Shown: positions 8,621-17,896, numbered from the stretch's first letter. The stretch is DNA of 64,000 bases from RGIG4034 sp045576455 (GCA_045576455.1 JAZNGM010000017.1:16520-80519); one strand, 5' to 3'. Notes: a model not told the origin generated them from the letters alone. A program made the numbers and translations.

Positions 8621-9685
8621 TTATTTTTGTACTTCTTCTATCAGATTAATAATTGTAGAAACAGCATTCATTTGGCCGCTGTGGTTCATGGCATCAATAT
8701 ATGTCTGTCTTGCAGCATATAGCTCATGTACCATATCGGTCAGAATTAAAGCTGTCATATCTTCCTCGTTGAGGACTTTAGAAAATCCCTGTGTTTCAAA
8801 AGATTTCGCATTTAATATCTGATCGCCGCGACTGCATGAAAGCGGAAGAGGAATTAAGATATTGGGCTTTTTGAGTGCAAGCAATTCGCAGATAGAATTT
8901 GCACCTGCCCTGGAGATAACCACATCAGCGGCTGCAAATAAATCTTTTAAATCTTCTTTTACATATTCAAATTGTGCATAACCCTCTGTTGTAAGATTTG
9001 TATTGTCGATATTTCCCTTACCGCAAATATGAATAACCTGAAAATCCTTTAATAATTGCGGGAGTGCTTCCCGTACGGCCGTATTAATTGCACGTGCACC
9101 GGTACTGCCGCCGATTACAAGGGCAATAGGTTTTTGCGAATTAAAATTGCAAATTTTAAGTCCGGTAAGTTTGTTTCCGGTAAGTAATTCTTCTCTGATA
9201 GGAGAACCTGTCAGGACGGATTTTTCCTGTGGAAGATTTTTAAGTGTTTCCGGAAAATTACAGCAGATTTTTTTGGCAACCGGAAGGCATAGTTTATTGG
9301 CAAGACCCGGAGTCATATCCGATTCATGAATAATGCACGGTATTTTAAGTGAGGAGGCAGCACGCACAACGGGAACGCTGACAAATCCTCCTTTTGAAAA
9401 TACAACGTCAGGTTTAAGCTGTTTAATCAGTTTTTTTGCTTCTCGGAATCCTTTTAATACACGGAAAGGGTCTGTAAAGTTTTTTACACTGAAGTAACGG
9501 CGGAATTTACCCGTAGATATTCCGTAATAAGGAATGTCATAATCTTCGATTAATTTCTTTTCGATTCCGTCAAATGATCCCATATAATGTATTTCATATC
9601 CCAAATTCCTTAAGGAAGGAATTAAGGCAATATTGGGTGTTACATGTCCGGCTGTTCCTCCGCCGGTAAGAAGTATTTTTTTCAT
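8621..9685 (-). CDS. murG: MurG: UDP-GlcNAc:lipid I N-acetylglucosaminyltransferase
   Basis: 354 residues from the chosen start, the normal MurG length. GT28 features are all visible: GGGTAGHVTPNIAL at the N-terminus, SKGGFVSVP, HESDMTPGLANKL, GGSTGARAIN, and the donor-binding ISRAGANSICELLAL followed by LPLSCSRGDQILNA. It adds GlcNAc to lipid I to make lipid II at the inner face of the membrane. An in-frame ATG at 9718 exists, but GGGAGAT directly upstream favours the ATG at 9685. It stands alone, not in a dcw cell-wall cluster. It is transcribed toward the HIT gene. Confidence 0.93.
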   Translation of the reverse strand: MKKILLTGGGTAGHVTPNIALIPSLRNLGYEIHYMGSFDGIEKKLIEDYDIPYYGISTGKFRRYFSVKNFTDPFRVLKGFREAKKLIKQLKPDVVFSKGGFVSVPVVRAASSLKIPCIIHESDMTPGLANKLCLPVAKKICCNFPETLKNLPQEKSVLTGSPIREELLTGNKLTGLKICNFNSQKPIALVIGGSTGARAINTAVREALPQLLKDFQVIHICGKGNIDNTNLTTEGYAQFEYVKEDLKDLFAAADVVISRAGANSICELLALKKPNILIPLPLSCSRGDQILNAKSFETQGFSKVLNEEDMTALILTDMVHELYAARQTYIDAMNHSGQMNAVSTIINLIEEVQK

Positions 9686-9826
9686 AATATCTCCCATTCC
9701 GAGAATGTGATTGCTCACACTTATTTCATTTCTTAAACGATTTTAATATAAAAGGAATTATAGCAGAAAATGTATAACCTTTCCAGTATCAGTATTATTG
9801 TGTCGTATTACCACGATGAAAGTTTA

Positions 9827-9856
9827 TTGAGATGCCATATTTTCTTTGTTTATAAT
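9827..9856 (+). promoter_or_regulatory. Sigma-A-type promoter of the 9895 gene
   Basis: TTGAGA (9827-9832) and TATAAT (9851-9856) are separated by 18 bases in the divergent gap between murG and the downstream membrane-protein gene. Confidence 0.6.
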
Positions 9857-9894
9857 GAACATAGTAATAATGATATGATTTATGGAGGTTGTAT

Positions 9895-10563
9895 ATGCAG
9901 AATATTTTTTTGATGATTGTTTTGTTGTTGATGCTTGGTGGAATCATAATTCAGATTGTAATTGGTGCTCTATATAAAAATATGATGAATGAAGCAGAAG
10001 ATATGACGGATACAAGGAATAAAGCTTTGAAATCCTGTAAGACTAAGTTCAGTGCATGTTATCAGATGAACAAAGGTGTGGCAAATGTAAGTGTGTTTGT
10101 GGATAAATTTATTAACAGACTTCGTATTGGCAGATTTAAGGTAAACACAATGGCACATTTTTCGGGTCAGCTTATGTTGCTTGCTTCTTTAGTTGCCGGT
10201 ATCGGTATTTATCTGGATATTAGGAAGGGAACTTATTTTTTTAATTTGCTACCGTATTATATTGTCTGTTTTTTGGGATTGTATTTGTATTTTACGGTAT
10301 CCGGAATAGTGGATATACAGGGAAAACGGAAAATGCTTAAGTTGTATCTTGTTGATTATCTTGAAAATACGCTTGCTATGAAGCTTAAGGAAGAAGAAAA
10401 TGATAAGTTATTTGCAAGAGAGGGTAATACATCAAGAGGAACGGTTAGAAAAGAACGTAGAGAGCCGGAAGAGTTTCCGTTTTGGAAGACAAATGAGCCG
10501 CCGAAAAGAAGTACGGTAGATGCAAGGGAATTAGGTGATTTGTTGATGGAATATTTGACTTGA
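9895..10563 (+). CDS. Membrane protein of unknown function
   Basis: 222 residues from the ATG at 9895, chosen because GGAGG lies 6 bases upstream; a TTG two codons earlier is less likely. Hydrophobic segments are visible at about 4-24, 83-103 and 112-135. Between the first two is a basic, helical loop with two Cys; the C-terminal 85 residues are charged and probably cytoplasmic. The pattern (N-terminal anchor, soluble loop, TM hairpin, charged tail) does not match a family I recognise. It has its own promoter and is monocistronic or leads into pgi 92 bases later. Confidence 0.6.
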   Translation: MQNIFLMIVLLLMLGGIIIQIVIGALYKNMMNEAEDMTDTRNKALKSCKTKFSACYQMNKGVANVSVFVDKFINRLRIGRFKVNTMAHFSGQLMLLASLVAGIGIYLDIRKGTYFFNLLPYYIVCFLGLYLYFTVSGIVDIQGKRKMLKLYLVDYLENTLAMKLKEEENDKLFAREGNTSRGTVRKERREPEEFPFWKTNEPPKRSTVDARELGDLLMEYLT

Positions 10564-10655
10564 AAAAGCAAAATTGCTTTGTTACACTAGATTTATCAGT
10601 ATGTAAATAATTACTGAATGGTAATGCAATAATCCTTAGAAAGGCTGGATGTAAG

Positions 10656-12005
10656 ATGAATAAAAAAGTTACTTTTGATTATTCTAAAGCATCTGCGTTT
10701 ATCAGTGGAGATGAAATAGCAGATATTAAGAAGGAAACATTAAGTGCGAGAGATATTTTAGTGTCTAAAACCGGTGCGGGAAATGATTTTTTAGGATGGA
10801 TTGATTTGCCGGAACAGTATGATAAAGAGGAATTCGAACGCATTAAAAAGAGTGCTAAAAAGATACAGGAAGATTCCGATGTTTTACTTGTCATTGGTAT
10901 CGGAGGTTCATATTTGGGAGCGCGTGCTGCTGTAGAATTTTTAAGACACAGTTTCTATAACATGGTTGATAAATCTATCAGAAAGACACCGGAGATTTAT
11001 TTTGTAGGTAACTCTATCAGTTCGACATATATGAAACATTTGATGGATGTTATTGGTGATAAGGATTTTTCCATTAATATTATATCTAAATCAGGAACTA
11101 CGACAGAACCAGCCATTGCATTCAGAGTGTTTAAGAAAATGCTGGAAGAAAAATATGGTAAGAAGCAGGCAGCCGGCCGTATTTATGCAACAACGGATAA
11201 AGAAAGAGGAGCACTTAAAAATCTTGCGAATGAAGAAGGTTATGAATCTTTTGTAGTACCGGACGATGTCGGAGGACGTTTTTCCGTACTTACAGCAGTG
11301 GGTCTTCTTCCGATTGCAGTTAGTGGTGCAGATATTGATAAATTGATGGCAGGAGCAGCTGCGGCAAGAAAGTCTGCTATGGAAAAGCCTTTTGAAGAGA
11401 ATGATGCGCTTTTATATGCTGCAGTCCGTAATATCTTATATAGAAAAGGAAAAGCTATCGAGATTCTTGCAAACTATGAGCCAAGTGTGCATTATGTGTC
11501 AGAATGGTGGAAGCAGTTATACGGTGAGAGCGAAGGCAAGAATAAAAAGGGTATTTTCCCGGCAAGTGTAGACCTTACAACAGATTTACATTCTATGGGA
11601 CAGTATATACAGGATGGTGTAAGGATACTCTTTGAAACAGTAATTGATATTGAGCAGTCCAGGGAAGAGATTTTCATAGAAGAAGAGCCGGTTGATCTTG
11701 ACGGACTTAATTATCTTGCCGGCAAGACAGTTGATTTCATTAATAAGAATGCCATGAACGGAACAATGCTTGCCCATACGGATGGTGATGTACCGAATCT
11801 TATGATACATGTGCCGGAAGTTAATGAGTATCATCTTGGAGAACTTTTCTATTTCTTTGAGTTTGCGTGTGGCGTAAGTGGTTATTTACTTGGCGTGAAT
11901 CCGTTTGACCAGCCGGGCGTGGAAAGTTATAAGAAAAATATGTTTGCTTTACTTGGAAAACCGGGATATGAGGCTGAAAGAGAAAAACTTATAAAAAGGT
12001 TGTAG
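10656..12005 (+). CDS. pgi: Glucose-6-phosphate isomerase
   Basis: 449 residues, the usual length of the Firmicutes-type enzyme. Typical blocks are visible: LVIGIGGSYLGARAAVEFL, ISKSGTTTEPAIAFRVF (phosphosugar-binding SIS loop), a VGGRFSVLTAVGLLP block, and near the C-terminus a FDQPGVESYKKNMF block with the family's terminal signature. It interconverts glucose-6-phosphate and fructose-6-phosphate in the cytosol. AGAAAGG stands 8-9 bases before the start. It is followed directly by a strong terminator, so it ends its transcript. Confidence 0.97.
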   Translation: MNKKVTFDYSKASAFISGDEIADIKKETLSARDILVSKTGAGNDFLGWIDLPEQYDKEEFERIKKSAKKIQEDSDVLLVIGIGGSYLGARAAVEFLRHSFYNMVDKSIRKTPEIYFVGNSISSTYMKHLMDVIGDKDFSINIISKSGTTTEPAIAFRVFKKMLEEKYGKKQAAGRIYATTDKERGALKNLANEEGYESFVVPDDVGGRFSVLTAVGLLPIAVSGADIDKLMAGAAAARKSAMEKPFEENDALLYAAVRNILYRKGKAIEILANYEPSVHYVSEWWKQLYGESEGKNKKGIFPASVDLTTDLHSMGQYIQDGVRILFETVIDIEQSREEIFIEEEPVDLDGLNYLAGKTVDFINKNAMNGTMLAHTDGDVPNLMIHVPEVNEYHLGELFYFFEFACGVSGYLLGVNPFDQPGVESYKKNMFALLGKPGYEAEREKLIKRL

Positions 12006-12013
12006 GTAATATA

Positions 12014-12053
12014 AGCCATACTATTTCTTATGTGGAAATAGTATGGCTTTTTT
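12014..12053 (+). terminator. Rho-independent terminator after pgi
   Basis: A 14-bp perfect stem (AGCCATACTATTTC with its complement at 12035-12048), a 7-base loop and a T run. Confidence 0.93.
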
Positions 12054-12107
12054 GATACAATGGGATAGATGATGTAAAAGTAAGCATGAACTTGAAATGA
12101 GGAAAAA

Positions 12108-13070
12108 ATGAAAATAGTAATACTAGAACGAAACAGTATTGGAAAAGATATTAATCTTAGTTGCTTTGACGGGCTGGGAGAAATTGTGGCTTATGAAAAT
12201 ACGACTACGGAACAGATTGCAGATAGGGTAGAGGATGCGGATATAGTTGTAATTAATAAGTGTCCTATGAATGCGTCAACGTTATATAAAGCCAAGAAGC
12301 TTAAGTTGATTGCAACGCTTGCAACAGGGTATGATGTTATTGATATATCATACTGTGAGGAGCATGGTATCCGGGCTGCTAATGTTAAGGGATATTCAAC
12401 CGCTTCTGTGGCACAACATACTTTTGCCCTTGCGTTAGCGCTTGCAGGTAAGCTTTCATATTATTCCAATCATGTTAAAAGTGGTAGCTATATGAAGGAA
12501 TCTTTTTTCTGTCATATAGAAGAGCCATTTTATGAGTTGAGCGGTAAGACCTGGGGTATCGCCGGTATGGGAAATATAGGAAAACAGGTTGCCAAGATTG
12601 CAGAAGCATTTGGATGTAAAGTGATTTATTATTCAACAACCGGCCAAAATAATGTGGAAGGCTATACAAGATGCACGATTCAAGAATTATGTGCGCAGTC
12701 GGATATCATTTCCGTTCATTGTCCGCTTACGGAAGCAACGCGTGGAATGGTTAATAAGCAATTTCTTAAGGAGATGAAGAAAGAGGCAATTCTTATTAAT
12801 GTTGCGCGTGGTCCAGTAGTGGTAGAGGAAGATTTGAAATGGGCGCTTCAAAATAAAGAGATTGCGGCAGCAGGACTGGATGTATTGTCTTTGGAACCAA
12901 TTAGGGAAGATAACCCCTTGTGTGAAATTCTTGATATGGAAAATTTAATTATTACCCCTCATATGGCATGGGCAAGCAGAGAAGCAAGACAGCGGTTAGT
13001 GGAAGAGGTTGCGCTTAATATAAAAGCATTCTCTCAGGGTGAAGAAAGAAATATAGTTACAGGAAAATAA
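12108..13070 (+). CDS. D-2-hydroxyacid dehydrogenase
   Basis: 320 residues with the two-domain 2-hydroxyacid dehydrogenase layout. The NAD-binding motif GIAGMGNIGKQVAKIA lies at about residues 149-164. The catalytic set appears as the Arg in NVARGPVVVEEDL (about 238), the Glu in LSLEPIREDNPL (about 267) and the His in ITPHMAWAS (about 286). The family reduces 2-keto acids; close relatives include glycerate/hydroxypyruvate dehydrogenases, and the substrate cannot be told from sequence. TGAGG precedes the start. Thirty-seven bases separate it from luxS, so the genes are probably in one operon, without an obvious metabolic link. Confidence 0.88.
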   Translation: MKIVILERNSIGKDINLSCFDGLGEIVAYENTTTEQIADRVEDADIVVINKCPMNASTLYKAKKLKLIATLATGYDVIDISYCEEHGIRAANVKGYSTASVAQHTFALALALAGKLSYYSNHVKSGSYMKESFFCHIEEPFYELSGKTWGIAGMGNIGKQVAKIAEAFGCKVIYYSTTGQNNVEGYTRCTIQELCAQSDIISVHCPLTEATRGMVNKQFLKEMKKEAILINVARGPVVVEEDLKWALQNKEIAAAGLDVLSLEPIREDNPLCEILDMENLIITPHMAWASREARQRLVEEVALNIKAFSQGEERNIVTGK

Positions 13071-13107
13071 ACTTACGACAGCAATATGCTTCGGGATGGA
13101 GGAAAAA

Positions 13108-13569
13108 ATGGAAATTAGTAAAATAACAAGCTTTACGGTTGATCACCGTATTTTGGATCCGGGTATTTATGTATCAAGGGTAGATGGAGATATAACTACA
13201 TATGATCTTAGAATGAGAAAACCTAATACAGGTAATCTTGTGGATAATGCAACACTGCATTCTATAGAGCATATGTTTGCAACCTATATCCGCAACAGTT
13301 CCATCAAAGATGATGTAATTTATTTTGGACCCATGGGTTGTCAGACAGGCTGTTATCTGTTAATCAGAAACGCGGATAATAACAAGGTGTTGGAAGTAAT
13401 TAAGGATGTATTGGATAAAATAATTAACCATGACGGTGAAATGTTTGGATGCAGCGAAGTGGAATGTGGTAATTACAGAAACCTTGATGTATCTTTGGCA
13501 AAGGAAGAAGCAAAGCTTTACCTTAATGTCCTTAATTCAAAAGAAAACACATTTGAGTATAACAAGTAA
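13108..13569 (+). CDS. luxS: S-ribosylhomocysteine lyase (AI-2 synthase)
   Basis: 153 residues from the ATG at 13108, which has GGAGG 5 bases upstream; the ATG at 13096 has none. The metal ligands are visible as HSIEH (HxxEH) at about 49-53 and the Cys of the C-terminal GCSEVECGNYR block. A MGCQTGCYL block includes the usual catalytic Cys. It splits S-ribosylhomocysteine to homocysteine and DPD, the AI-2 precursor. mtnN, which makes its substrate, follows after 20 bases: together they recycle S-adenosylhomocysteine. Confidence 0.96.
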   Translation: MEISKITSFTVDHRILDPGIYVSRVDGDITTYDLRMRKPNTGNLVDNATLHSIEHMFATYIRNSSIKDDVIYFGPMGCQTGCYLLIRNADNNKVLEVIKDVLDKIINHDGEMFGCSEVECGNYRNLDVSLAKEEAKLYLNVLNSKENTFEYNK

Positions 13570-13589
13570 GCTAAAGAGGTGGATTACAG

Positions 13590-14279
13590 ATGATAGGTAT
13601 TATTTGTGCAATGAAAAGTGAGATGGATGAAATAAGTAAATTTATGGAAATCCGCGAGGAAAAGGAAATAAGCGGCATTCCTTTTCGTGTAGGAACAATA
13701 GAAAACAAAGAAGTGGTTACGGCTATATGCGGTATCGGAAAAGTATTTGCCGGTATGTGCGCCCAGACAATGATTTTACAATATGCACCGGAAGTAATTC
13801 TTAATGTCGGCGTTGCGGGAACTCTGGTAAAAGAGTTAAATATTGCGGATATCGCAGTGGCAAAACAGCTTGTCCAGCATGATATGGATACTTCACCATT
13901 AGGAGACCCTAAGGGATTGATTTCAGGTATTAATATTGTTGAAATACCTTGTGATGAAAAGGTTGTGAAAACGATTACAGCATGTGCTGAAACCGTGGGA
14001 ATCCACACGGAATGCGGTACAATTGCTTCCGGGGACCAGTTTGTGGTAGATAAGGAACGTAAAGCTTTTATTGTTGAGGCATTTAATGGCATTGCATGTG
14101 AGATGGAAGGCGCGGCCATAGGTCAGGCCTGCTATGTGAATAAAGTACCTTATGGTGTTATCAGAGCTATTTCTGATTCTGCTGATGACAATTCACATAT
14201 GGATTATCCTGAATTTGTAAAAATAGCTTCGGCCAACAATGCTAAGGTGATTAATGAATTTGTAAAAGCCTGGAAGTAA
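13590..14279 (+). CDS. mtnN: 5'-methylthioadenosine/S-adenosylhomocysteine nucleosidase
   Basis: 229 residues, the standard length. It opens MIGIICAMKSEMDEI, with the catalytic Glu near residue 12, and carries the VGVAGTL loop, the ASGDQFV block and the substrate-binding FNGIACEMEGAAIGQ (with MEG) and the RAISDSAD block holding the catalytic Asp. It hydrolyses MTA and SAH to adenine plus the thioribose, supplying S-ribosylhomocysteine to LuxS. GAGGTGG is well placed upstream. It sits between luxS and mnmA with gaps of 20 and 13 bases. Confidence 0.97.
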   Translation: MIGIICAMKSEMDEISKFMEIREEKEISGIPFRVGTIENKEVVTAICGIGKVFAGMCAQTMILQYAPEVILNVGVAGTLVKELNIADIAVAKQLVQHDMDTSPLGDPKGLISGINIVEIPCDEKVVKTITACAETVGIHTECGTIASGDQFVVDKERKAFIVEAFNGIACEMEGAAIGQACYVNKVPYGVIRAISDSADDNSHMDYPEFVKIASANNAKVINEFVKAWK

Positions 14280-14292
14280 GGAAGTATCTGAT

Positions 14293-15360
14293 ATGAAAAA
14301 AGTATTGATTGCGATGAGCGGTGGTGTTGATTCCAGCGTAGCCGCGTATCTTTTACAGCAGCAGGGATATGAATGTATCGGTGTTATGATGCGTTTGCAT
14401 GATAAGTTAATGGCAAAACAGTGCCCTAATAAATCTGTTTGCGGTATGGATGATGTAGAGGATGCAAAGAAGGTAGCGGATAAACTCGGTATACCGTTTT
14501 ACGCGCTTGATTTTGCAGATGAATTTGAAGAACAGGTAATTAAGCGCTTTGTTACTGCTTATGAAAATGGAAGTACGCCTAATCCGTGTGTTGACTGTAA
14601 TAAGCATTTAAAATTTGGAAAGCTTTACGAAAAAGCCAAAGAATTGGGATGTGATTTTATCGCAACAGGTCATTATGTTAAAAAGATTTATAATGAGGAA
14701 ACGGGTAAATACGAATTGCATACTTCCGAGGATAACAGCAAGGATCAAACTTATGTCTTGTATTCCCTGACCCAGGAGCAACTGGCACATTCTCTTTTTC
14801 CGTTAAGTGCATATGACAAAGAACAAATCCGTAAGATTGCACAGGAACAAGGATTGATTAATGCTAATAAAAAAGATAGTGAAGATATCTGTTTTATACC
14901 GGATGGGGATTACGCTTCCTTTTTGGAACGGTATACAGGAAAGACATATGAACCGGGACAGTTTATCCATAAGGACGGCGCAATTCTTGGTGAGCATAAA
15001 GGAATTGTACGGTATACTACCGGACAGCGTAAAGGATTAGGTATTTCTTATATAGAACCCTTGTATGTACTCCGTAAGGATTTAGAAAAGAATACGGTCA
15101 CGCTGGGAAGTAATGAAGATTTATTTTCGACTTCATGTACTGCAAAAAATGTAAATTGGATTACGGAAGAACCTGAAGAGCCGGTTGTGGCACAGGTATG
15201 TACGAGATACCATTCAAAAAGGGTATCTGCAAAGATTACGCCTGCGGATAATAATCGTATTGAAGTAGAGTTTGAAACACCGGTGCGGGCCGTTACCGCA
15301 GGTCAGGCATTGGTAATATACGACGGAACAAAAGTGCTTGGTGGCGGAACAATAGAATAA
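14293..15360 (+). CDS. mnmA: tRNA-specific 2-thiouridylase MnmA
   Basis: 355 residues. It has the PP-loop MSGGVDSSVAAYLL at the start, the catalytic Cys in NPCVDCNKHLKFG (about residue 98) and its partner in SEDICFIPDGDY (about 200), followed by the central and C-terminal beta-barrel domains. It transfers sulfur to U34 of tRNA-Lys, -Glu and -Gln using ATP. It lies 13 bases after mtnN and is followed by a strong bidirectional terminator, so it closes the operon. Confidence 0.97.
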   Translation: MKKVLIAMSGGVDSSVAAYLLQQQGYECIGVMMRLHDKLMAKQCPNKSVCGMDDVEDAKKVADKLGIPFYALDFADEFEEQVIKRFVTAYENGSTPNPCVDCNKHLKFGKLYEKAKELGCDFIATGHYVKKIYNEETGKYELHTSEDNSKDQTYVLYSLTQEQLAHSLFPLSAYDKEQIRKIAQEQGLINANKKDSEDICFIPDGDYASFLERYTGKTYEPGQFIHKDGAILGEHKGIVRYTTGQRKGLGISYIEPLYVLRKDLEKNTVTLGSNEDLFSTSCTAKNVNWITEEPEEPVVAQVCTRYHSKRVSAKITPADNNRIEVEFETPVRAVTAGQALVIYDGTKVLGGGTIE

Positions 15361-15378
15361 TTTATAAGAATAAAGAAA

Positions 15379-15439
15379 AACCCCTTTCAGCCGGGATAAT
15401 ACAGGTAAACCTTGTGTCCGGTGAAAGGGGTTATTTTTT
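15379..15439 (+). terminator. Bidirectional terminator between mnmA and the esterase gene
   Basis: AACCCCTTTCA (15379-15389) pairs with TGAAAGGGGTT (15422-15432), with an inner CCGG/CCGG, then a T run. The mirror A run allows use from the minus strand; the esterase stop lies at its edge. Confidence 0.9.
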
Positions 15440-16601
15440 ATTGTGCTTTAAAGATGTATCTTGCGTAATTGTATATACCGCTCTGGATGGTACGATTGTC
15501 ATGGTCTGCACCATTTACTTCATACCAGAGGTGATTAACATTATTGGTCGTAAGAATGTTATGGTAGCTAGATGGGAATTTGCCTACTACAGAGTCTTTG
15601 CTTCCGCAACAAACCATAAGGATGTAAGGCATATTATCCATATCTTTTACATAAAGCTCATTTTCCTGTAACATACCCTTATGATATCCGGCAAAGTCCT
15701 GACCCGGTGTTACGCCCGGTGCCGGTGCGATGGCACAACAGTATGCGAATAAATCAGGCCTTGTAACGCCTATGTAAAGAGCTTCTCTACCACCCATCGA
15801 GAAACCACCGATAGCCTGATGCTCACGGTCAGTCAGAATAGAATAATTCTGTTCAATAAATGGCATTAAGTCATTTTCCAAGTCGTTAATAATGTTATCG
15901 TATGCGGCAAAACTTGCTTCGTCAAAGCCCGGTTTATGATCTTCAGAAGTCTTTGCAAACATGTCTGGGAACACAACAATCATATCTTCTGCCACGCCTT
16001 CTGCAATAAGGTTTCCGAAAATTTCAACTATTTTCATGTTGCTGTCACCGGTAAAGGAATGTTCATTACCAAATATACCGTGCAGTAAGTAAAAAACAGG
16101 ATATTTCTTGTCTGTACTGTAATTTGCAGGAAGAAGTATATTAACACCTCTTTCAAGACCGGTAGTTTTTGAAGCGTATGTTTGGTGAACTACGGTTCCG
16201 TAGGCAACACCATCTTTTTTGGTTTTAACCCATATAGGACAATCTTCTTCAAATTCCATGCTGTCCATATACTCATAAGATGCTTTATCATTATCGGAGG
16301 ACCCGATAAGAACCGGTTCAAAAGCATCCGGTGTTTCTTCCGTTTTTGATTCAGCTTTTTCAGCTACAGATGAATCTTCTTCTTTTTCCGTAGCAGAATC
16401 TTCTGCAGCTTCCTCTGTATTGCTATCATCGCCTTCGGTAGCCGTATCTTCGGCGGTATCGTCAACTGTATCATCCACCGGAGACTGATCGGCATCAGAT
16501 GTTTTTACCTTGTCTTTAGGAAAAAATAACTTGTTAACCAATACAATACCTGAAAGAATGGCTATTACAGCTATTGCAAGGCAGATAATTTTTTTCTTCA
16601 T
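15438..16601 (-). CDS. Membrane-anchored esterase of the CE1/esterase D type
   Basis: 387 residues. An N-terminal signal-anchor (residues 5-25) is followed by about 75 residues very rich in Asp, Glu, Ser and Thr, which look like a disordered tether, and then an alpha/beta-hydrolase. The nucleophile elbow is GGFSMGGREAL; the acid Asp fits in CCGSKDSVV and the His in NGADHDNRT near the C-terminus. HGIFGNEHSF gives the oxyanion region. Relatives include acetyl-xylan and feruloyl esterases, so a polysaccharide ester is a likely but unproven substrate. No lipobox is seen. AAAGGGG precedes the start. It acts outside the cell. Confidence 0.83.
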   Translation of the reverse strand: MKKKIICLAIAVIAILSGIVLVNKLFFPKDKVKTSDADQSPVDDTVDDTAEDTATEGDDSNTEEAAEDSATEKEEDSSVAEKAESKTEETPDAFEPVLIGSSDNDKASYEYMDSMEFEEDCPIWVKTKKDGVAYGTVVHQTYASKTTGLERGVNILLPANYSTDKKYPVFYLLHGIFGNEHSFTGDSNMKIVEIFGNLIAEGVAEDMIVVFPDMFAKTSEDHKPGFDEASFAAYDNIINDLENDLMPFIEQNYSILTDREHQAIGGFSMGGREALYIGVTRPDLFAYCCAIAPAPGVTPGQDFAGYHKGMLQENELYVKDMDNMPYILMVCCGSKDSVVGKFPSSYHNILTTNNVNHLWYEVNGADHDNRTIQSGIYNYARYIFKAQ

Positions 16602-16682
16602 TTTTGTAACCCCTTTTCTATTATTTTCGTAAGATTAATATTACATTTTGAAAATAAATATGTCAATTTATTCCATCGTTAC

Positions 16683-16711
16683 TTGTGTTATAAAAACGTG
16701 TATTGTATAAT
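16683..16711 (+). promoter_or_regulatory. Promoter of the sugar isomerase/epimerase-like gene
   Basis: TTGTGT (16683-16688), a 17-base spacer and a perfect TATAAT (16706-16711). Confidence 0.65.
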
Positions 16712-16759
16712 TTACGGCATATCTAATTTGTAAGATGGGTAATGGAAAAGAGGATAATT

Positions 16760-17581
16760 ATGAGTAAGGTTTTATGTTCAACCGGTGCTTTAATCGGCAA
16801 ACCTAATAACAGGGATTATAGATTGTTAAAAGATTTTTCCAAAAAACTTAACTGTGACGGATATGAGTTTATGATGTATTCGACCTGGTATGGACAAGAA
16901 GAGGAGATTATAGATTTTTTTAAGGTAAATAATTTTAATATCCCGGTTATGCACTGTGCAAAAGGAGTGGGCGAGCTAATAAGCCAAGGGGATTTGGAAT
17001 CAATAGAGGAGGCAGTTCGTCTATTTGCCATAAATTGTGATCTGGCAAACAGAATCGGTTCTAAAGCAATGGTGTTGCATTTGTGGGGCGGAATAGCATC
17101 AGACGGTAAAATTGATATTAATATTGATAAATATAAAGAGTTGGCTGACATTGCAAAGAATTACGATATTGATTTACTTATTGAGAATGTTGTCTGCAAC
17201 AGGGAAAATCCGATGAAGCATTGGGTAGAACTTGCAAAAAAATATCCGGGAATTCATTTTGTGTATGATACGAAAATGGCCGCTTTTCATGAGCAGATGG
17301 ATTTACTATATCAAAAAGACTACGAATGGCTTTATAAAGATAATAAAATTCAGCATTATCATGTTAATGACTATGCCGGAGGGTATATGGATTGGGCGAA
17401 TCTCAAAACGTTATCCATGGGAAAAGGTCATGTGGATTTTGACAAGTTTTTTGAATATGTAAAGATGACAGGTTATGATAAGACGTTTACGGTAGAAGCA
17501 ACGGCGTTTAACAAGGAAGGCGTTGTTGATTTTGATATGCTAAACAGCAATTTTAGTAAAATCCGGGACTATATGGAGTAA
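16760..17581 (+). CDS. Sugar phosphate isomerase/epimerase-type TIM barrel protein
   Basis: 273 residues from the ATG at 16760, with AAGAGGA just upstream; an in-frame ATG at 16742 is not supported by a ribosome site. The sequence matches the xylose-isomerase-like/AP-endonuclease-2 barrel: DGYEFMMYSTWY, MVLHLWGG, DLLIENVVCNRENP with a metal-ligand Glu, HFVYDTKMAAFH with an Asp, and HYHVNDYAGGY, then FTVEATAF with the last ligand Glu. Members isomerise or epimerise sugars at a divalent metal site. The substrate is not apparent, and the gene is alone. Confidence 0.78.
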   Translation: MSKVLCSTGALIGKPNNRDYRLLKDFSKKLNCDGYEFMMYSTWYGQEEEIIDFFKVNNFNIPVMHCAKGVGELISQGDLESIEEAVRLFAINCDLANRIGSKAMVLHLWGGIASDGKIDINIDKYKELADIAKNYDIDLLIENVVCNRENPMKHWVELAKKYPGIHFVYDTKMAAFHEQMDLLYQKDYEWLYKDNKIQHYHVNDYAGGYMDWANLKTLSMGKGHVDFDKFFEYVKMTGYDKTFTVEATAFNKEGVVDFDMLNSNFSKIRDYME

Positions 17582-17616
17582 TGTGTAGAATTCCGATATA
17601 GAATTATAGCTATATA

Positions 17617-17645
17617 TTGTATTTGTTGTAAATATTTGATACAAT
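17617..17645 (+). promoter_or_regulatory. Promoter of the small membrane protein gene
   Basis: TTGTAT (17617-17622), 17-base spacer, TACAAT (17640-17645). Confidence 0.6.
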
Positions 17646-17689
17646 ATCTTTGTTCTTATGATAAAAACTATAAATGGAGGAGAATGGAG

Positions 17690-17896
17690 ATGTTAGTTTT
17701 AGCAATTATTTTAATCGTTGCCGGCGTAATTTCAGCTATCTATGGAAATTCATTAAATAACAGTATAGAGGCGCAGTTAAAGAGCGTTTTCTCAAACGGT
17801 TCAGCTAATCCGGGTAACATATGGTTAATTTTAGGAGTTATAGCTATTATTATTGGTATTATTCTTTTAGTTGTGGCATTAAAGAAGAAAAAATAA
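17690..17896 (+). CDS. Small two-helix membrane protein
   Basis: 68 residues from the ATG at 17690 (GGAGG at 17676-17680, 9 bases upstream); ATG at 17684 is an alternative with too short a spacing. Two hydrophobic helices (about 2-20 and 42-62) flank a short polar loop, and the tail is KKKK. The layout resembles the DUF3185-like small membrane proteins of Firmicutes, but the match is not firm. It has its own promoter and terminator, so it is a single-gene unit. Function unknown. Confidence 0.65.
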   Translation: MLVLAIILIVAGVISAIYGNSLNNSIEAQLKSVFSNGSANPGNIWLILGVIAIIIGIILLVVALKKKK

